NCBI GenBank assembly: GCA_012862575.1
Contig: BLSF01000084.1
Coordinates: 83,528-147,527 of the forward strand
Origin: Parietichytrium sp. I65-24A
Taxonomy: Eukaryota; Sar; Bigyra; Thraustochytrida; Thraustochytriidae
Direction of reading: 5' to 3'
Length of the DNA: 64,000 nt
Each line of letters opens with the position of its first letter. The stretch's first letter is position 1. The notes beneath the pieces are model-generated. The model saw only the letters and a program-made list of their open reading frames with translations, did not search any database and was not told where the DNA came from. The position numbers and the translations under genes were made by a program. This document shows positions 61,214 through 64,000 of this stretch, in pieces.

Positions 61214-62257
61214 TCAAGTCTCCCAGCTACGCCACATCGCCGTACTCCTCTGAATAGGTTCTCCGTCTTTCAACGATGAGACCGTTTCGCGTTGTTTAAG
61301 TCGGTTCGCTTTGGCAACTTGCAAACATGTTATAATCGTTAGTACTCCAAACAGGGTGATGCCCATGACGACTAGCGGAGGAATTAAGTCAGCCCTCGCC
61401 TCACAGGTCTTGAGAGGAACCTGATCAGCCTTAAAATCACGATAGAATTCGAATTCTGCGCCGACAACCACACCAAAGATCGAGAACGTAGCAACCTGAA
61501 GCGCAAGACCGACGAATGAGCCCGCAAGGTAGGTCCAAACAGAAATGGACGAACCCGCGAAGATCAAGCTTGGCAATGGCAACAGGTACAATCCAACAGT
61601 GTTACGAAGAAGAATCACCGCCAAAAGTCCGTTTACCTGAAGATCATCCTTGGCGACGTGAACAAGTTGAGTATTGAAAGCGAGCTCGTCAATTTCGTAG
61701 ACAACGATAAGTTCGTCAAGATCGATCTGAAGGCCATTGCTTCGTGCCAGTTTCCAACCAACCAGCGCTCCGAGCATACGTCCAGTCAGTGCTGAAGTGA
61801 TGGCGAGAGCCGTTCCCTCTGTAGGTCCATACGACGCACCAAAGAGAATCCCAAATGCCGCAGTATACATGAGGGCGGTTGACACATAAGTGCTCAGCAA
61901 AGCGACCACGGCAGCGGATATACTCCAGAGCAAAATTGGACTGGCGGGGCTGTCCACTATTGCTTTGCCAAGGCGCAATATATAAATTGAGGCAAGTTTC
62001 ATTTCCGTCTCACAGATGAGGCTCGAAGCGTTGTGCGAAGTCTGAAAGCTTTCAGGGCACGAAAACTTCTGTCCAGGGAGAGCAAACCCATTCACACCCA
62101 CGCTGAGATCCCCTTCGCAATACAGCAGTTGCTGCCTGCTCCACTCGGACAATTGGAACGTGGAGTTGATCAAGTTGAGGACTCCGCAAGTCAACAAGAT
62201 GAGGACTGAAAAGTAAATCCACGCCAACCACCGTTTGAACAAATAACTCCCATTCAT
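61214..62257 (-). CDS. Polytopic membrane protein, VTT/DedA (TVP38/TMEM64)-like
   Basis: 347 aa from the ATG at 62257. Helix 1 spans about residues 9-31, then a lumenal loop with four Cys and two N-glycosylation sequons (NST, NAS). A hydrophobic core at about 105-170 contains FGILFGASYGPTEGTALAIT and a following Gly-rich TGRMLGALVGWKLAR, resembling the VTT re-entrant region. More helices occur at about 207-270 and 300-320, with a short charged tail. VTT proteins act in Golgi/ER lipid scrambling and traffic. The match is by pattern, so a different small transporter family is possible. Confidence 0.6.
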   Translation of the reverse strand: MNGSYLFKRWLAWIYFSVLILLTCGVLNLINSTFQLSEWSRQQLLYCEGDLSVGVNGFALPGQKFSCPESFQTSHNASSLICETEMKLASIYILRLGKAIVDSPASPILLWSISAAVVALLSTYVSTALMYTAAFGILFGASYGPTEGTALAITSALTGRMLGALVGWKLARSNGLQIDLDELIVVYEIDELAFNTQLVHVAKDDLQVNGLLAVILLRNTVGLYLLPLPSLIFAGSSISVWTYLAGSFVGLALQVATFSIFGVVVGAEFEFYRDFKADQVPLKTCEARADLIPPLVVMGITLFGVLTIITCLQVAKANRLKQRETVSSLKDGEPIQRSTAMWRSWET

Positions 62258-62304
62258 CGCGTCTGTCTCTCTGTCTTGGTCGCCTCGTTAGAAAATGGCA
62301 AGCC

Positions 62305-62425
62305 AAAGTGCCCCCGCCTTCGGCGGTCTTCTTCGTGCTTGAGAGTTGCGCCTTCGTTTCGTTCGCAGTTCAGTTCGCTGCCAGAGTCAGGCTTACTCAG
62401 TGCATAGGCTCGTGAGTAGCGCCAT
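62305..62425. repeat. Dispersed repeat, second copy at 46017-46163
   Basis: Shared blocks are GCGGTCTTCTTCGTGCTTGA (62323-62342 and 46036-46055) and CAGGCTTACTCAGTRCATAG, separated by diverged sequence of similar length. Each copy lies close to the 5' end of a gene. Confidence 0.75.
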
Positions 62426-63205
62426 GCCTTCGGCAGGCGTAGTCAATCGCCTAACGGGAGGATCGGATAGAACTGCCTAACAGCTCTCTTCCTCTCCGTA
62501 GAATGCGACGTTCAAAGCAGTAGAACGAAAAAGTTGTCGATTTCGTGAAGCTTGATAGTGTTTGTCCATAGGAAATGATTGTATTTGCGACTGTTACCGT
62601 AACGCGTTTCAAAGCTCTCGTGCTGAACCAAAGCGGCACTATAGATCACTATAGTGTTGTTACATAACCTACAACTTTATCTCTCTCAAAGATAATACTA
62701 TCTACTAGCTAGCTTAAATAGTAGTGTCACCTTCAGAGTCATAACCCTCACTATGACAGAAGTTATAGCTGCTCACTGTCGTTCGCCTCCGCTGGAACTG
62801 CTGCTCCGTGGCGCAGAATGCAACCATCGCAAGTAGAGGTCTCCCCAGCTTCGACCTTCACCCACAAAAATGAACATTACTCACCTCACCACTCAAATAA
62901 CTCAAATGCACAGTCTTTGATGGCTGCACCGAATAGCCCAGCTTGATCCGCGCTTTGTACTTAAAATTTCTGTCGCGCTATAATGCGGCGAGTGCAGCGA
63001 GCACCTTTTCTCCTTTGTTTGGGGAGAGAAAACCGGGATTGATTGCGATTGGGGAAAGACTATGCAAGAAGAAGAAGAAGAAACACCGTCAACAAATCAG
63101 CTTGCTCGCGCCCCTCGACACACTCCTCAGGCTGGCGGTCCAAAAATAAAGTGGTGGCAACCCGAGAGTCACGGCACTAGTAGGTTGTGACTAATTCAAG
63201 TGCGG

Positions 63206-63405
63206 TATCAGTACCACGAATACAATTCTCAAATTTTAACGCAACACAACATAAACAATACAGCTACAGTGTGTGATAGTAACAGTGCCACAACTACAAT
63301 GCTCAAAATTTGACGCAACACAACATAAACAATACAGCTACAGTGTGTAATAGAATCAGTACCACGAATAGAATGCTCAAAATCTGACGCAAAACAACAT
63401 AAAGA
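63206..63405. repeat. 74-bp tandem repeat, about 2.7 copies
   Basis: CGCAACACAACATAAACAAT starts at 63240 and 63314, and a slightly changed version (CGCAAAACAACATAAAGAGT) at 63388; a partial copy precedes at 63206-63239. Confidence 0.9.
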
Positions 63406-64000
63406 GTACATCTCTAAGTGACAGGGAAGAGGCGTAAGCTTCGCGAAATGATTTCATTGAACTGTCCAAGCGATCAGAACCTCACTAGCTAGTGAAAAGC
63501 CTGGCGAGCAAAACCATTAGAATCAGAAGAATTCACGGAATTTGCTGCAGTCACAGAGTTTGCTTGCAGTCAGTGCAGTGGAGGTGGATGACAGTGATGG
63601 AGCTTTAGGTTACCATAGTGGGTTGCAGGCAGTGAGGTTCACCAATATTGGCTATCAGACTTTAGTCGTGTGCACACCCTGTGCGCACCTCTCCTCCATG
63701 ATGACGGAACGGTGACTTCCGTCGGAAAGTGCCTGTCCCCCAAGAACCTTGGACGAATGTAGCATGGATGAAAGTGGTGGAACCCATCATTCTTGGACAG
63801 ATGTTGGTTGGATTGCGCGACGGCCAAGTTCTCCTCGCTAGGAAAGGATTAACCCTAAACGTACAAAAGCTCGGCAAACACTTTGTCGTGGCGCCGGTCA
63901 AGGTCGTATCCAGCAACTTTCGAACGGATGCAATCTGGTTGTGGTTCTGGATGAGGATGGCAATGCGGCGAAGTTGAGCGAATGCCACGAGCCGCAGGTA

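Larger units (their letters stand above)
62258..64000. other. Right-hand region without supported genes
   Basis: 1.7 kb. It contains the dispersed repeat at 62305-62425 and a 74-bp tandem repeat at 63206-63405. Open frames near 63640-63990 on both strands lack domains, signal peptide or codon bias and may be parts of a gene beyond the edge. Confidence 0.45.

Noticed and set aside
63639-63988. Overlapping frames on both strands at the right edge
   Set aside because: No recognisable domain and no ATG context; could be part of a gene beyond the edge, but unsupported here.

Overview
The window comes from the nuclear genome of a microbial eukaryote (a protist or alga). Evidence: spliceosomal introns with GTAAGT-type donors and CTAAC branch points, a nuclear tRNA-Ser with a long variable arm and no encoded CCA, and eukaryote-only families (a BEACH-WD40 protein, type III PI 4-kinase beta, roadblock dynein light chain, a class C 7TM receptor, a GH20 hexosaminidase). 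Genes are intron-poor and often very long. A dynein light chain argues for a lineage that kept dynein. I cannot name the clade from sequence alone. Many long open frames begin upstream of the first ATG, so starts given here are ATG-based.

Layout. 0-5 kb: a minus-strand gene with an EF-hand-like segment and GAF-like modules, spliced and running off the left edge. 5.8-12.2 kb: a four-helix membrane protein, a Sfi1-like/IQ/WW/B-box-like scaffold, and two small minus-strand genes (one with a coiled coil and a Tudor-like end). 12.2-17.1 kb: almost 5 kb of gene-free, microsatellite-rich DNA. 17.1-29.3 kb: a SAM methyltransferase-like gene convergent with a 10.4-kb BEACH gene. 31-45 kb: an array of small secreted-peptide genes in two related families, with local duplications, interrupted by PI4K-beta (40.7-43.3 kb) and tRNA-Ser(AGA). 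46.5-53 kb: roadblock dynein light chain, a short-ectodomain class C receptor, and a secreted hexosaminidase. 54-57.3 kb: a frameshifted C2H2 zinc-finger remnant and a leucine-rich-repeat gene in which each 84-nt exon encodes one repeat. 57.5-62.3 kb: a secreted nitrilase/vanin-like amidohydrolase, a Ty1/copia remnant and a VTT/DedA-like membrane protein. 62.3-64 kb: no convincing gene.

The most unusual system is the 31-45 kb cluster. Nine genes of 59-90 codons each encode a signal peptide followed by a short conserved Leu/Arg-rich core and a variable tail. All five members of the MRGLG-type subfamily end in glycine, four of them with Trp one or two residues earlier. Seven of the nine share a short upstream leader motif. 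This looks like an expanding family of secreted peptide precursors; a role in signalling, amidated peptides or defence is inference only. Two single N bases (35448, 55671) mark assembly junctions inside repeated DNA, so copy numbers there are provisional.
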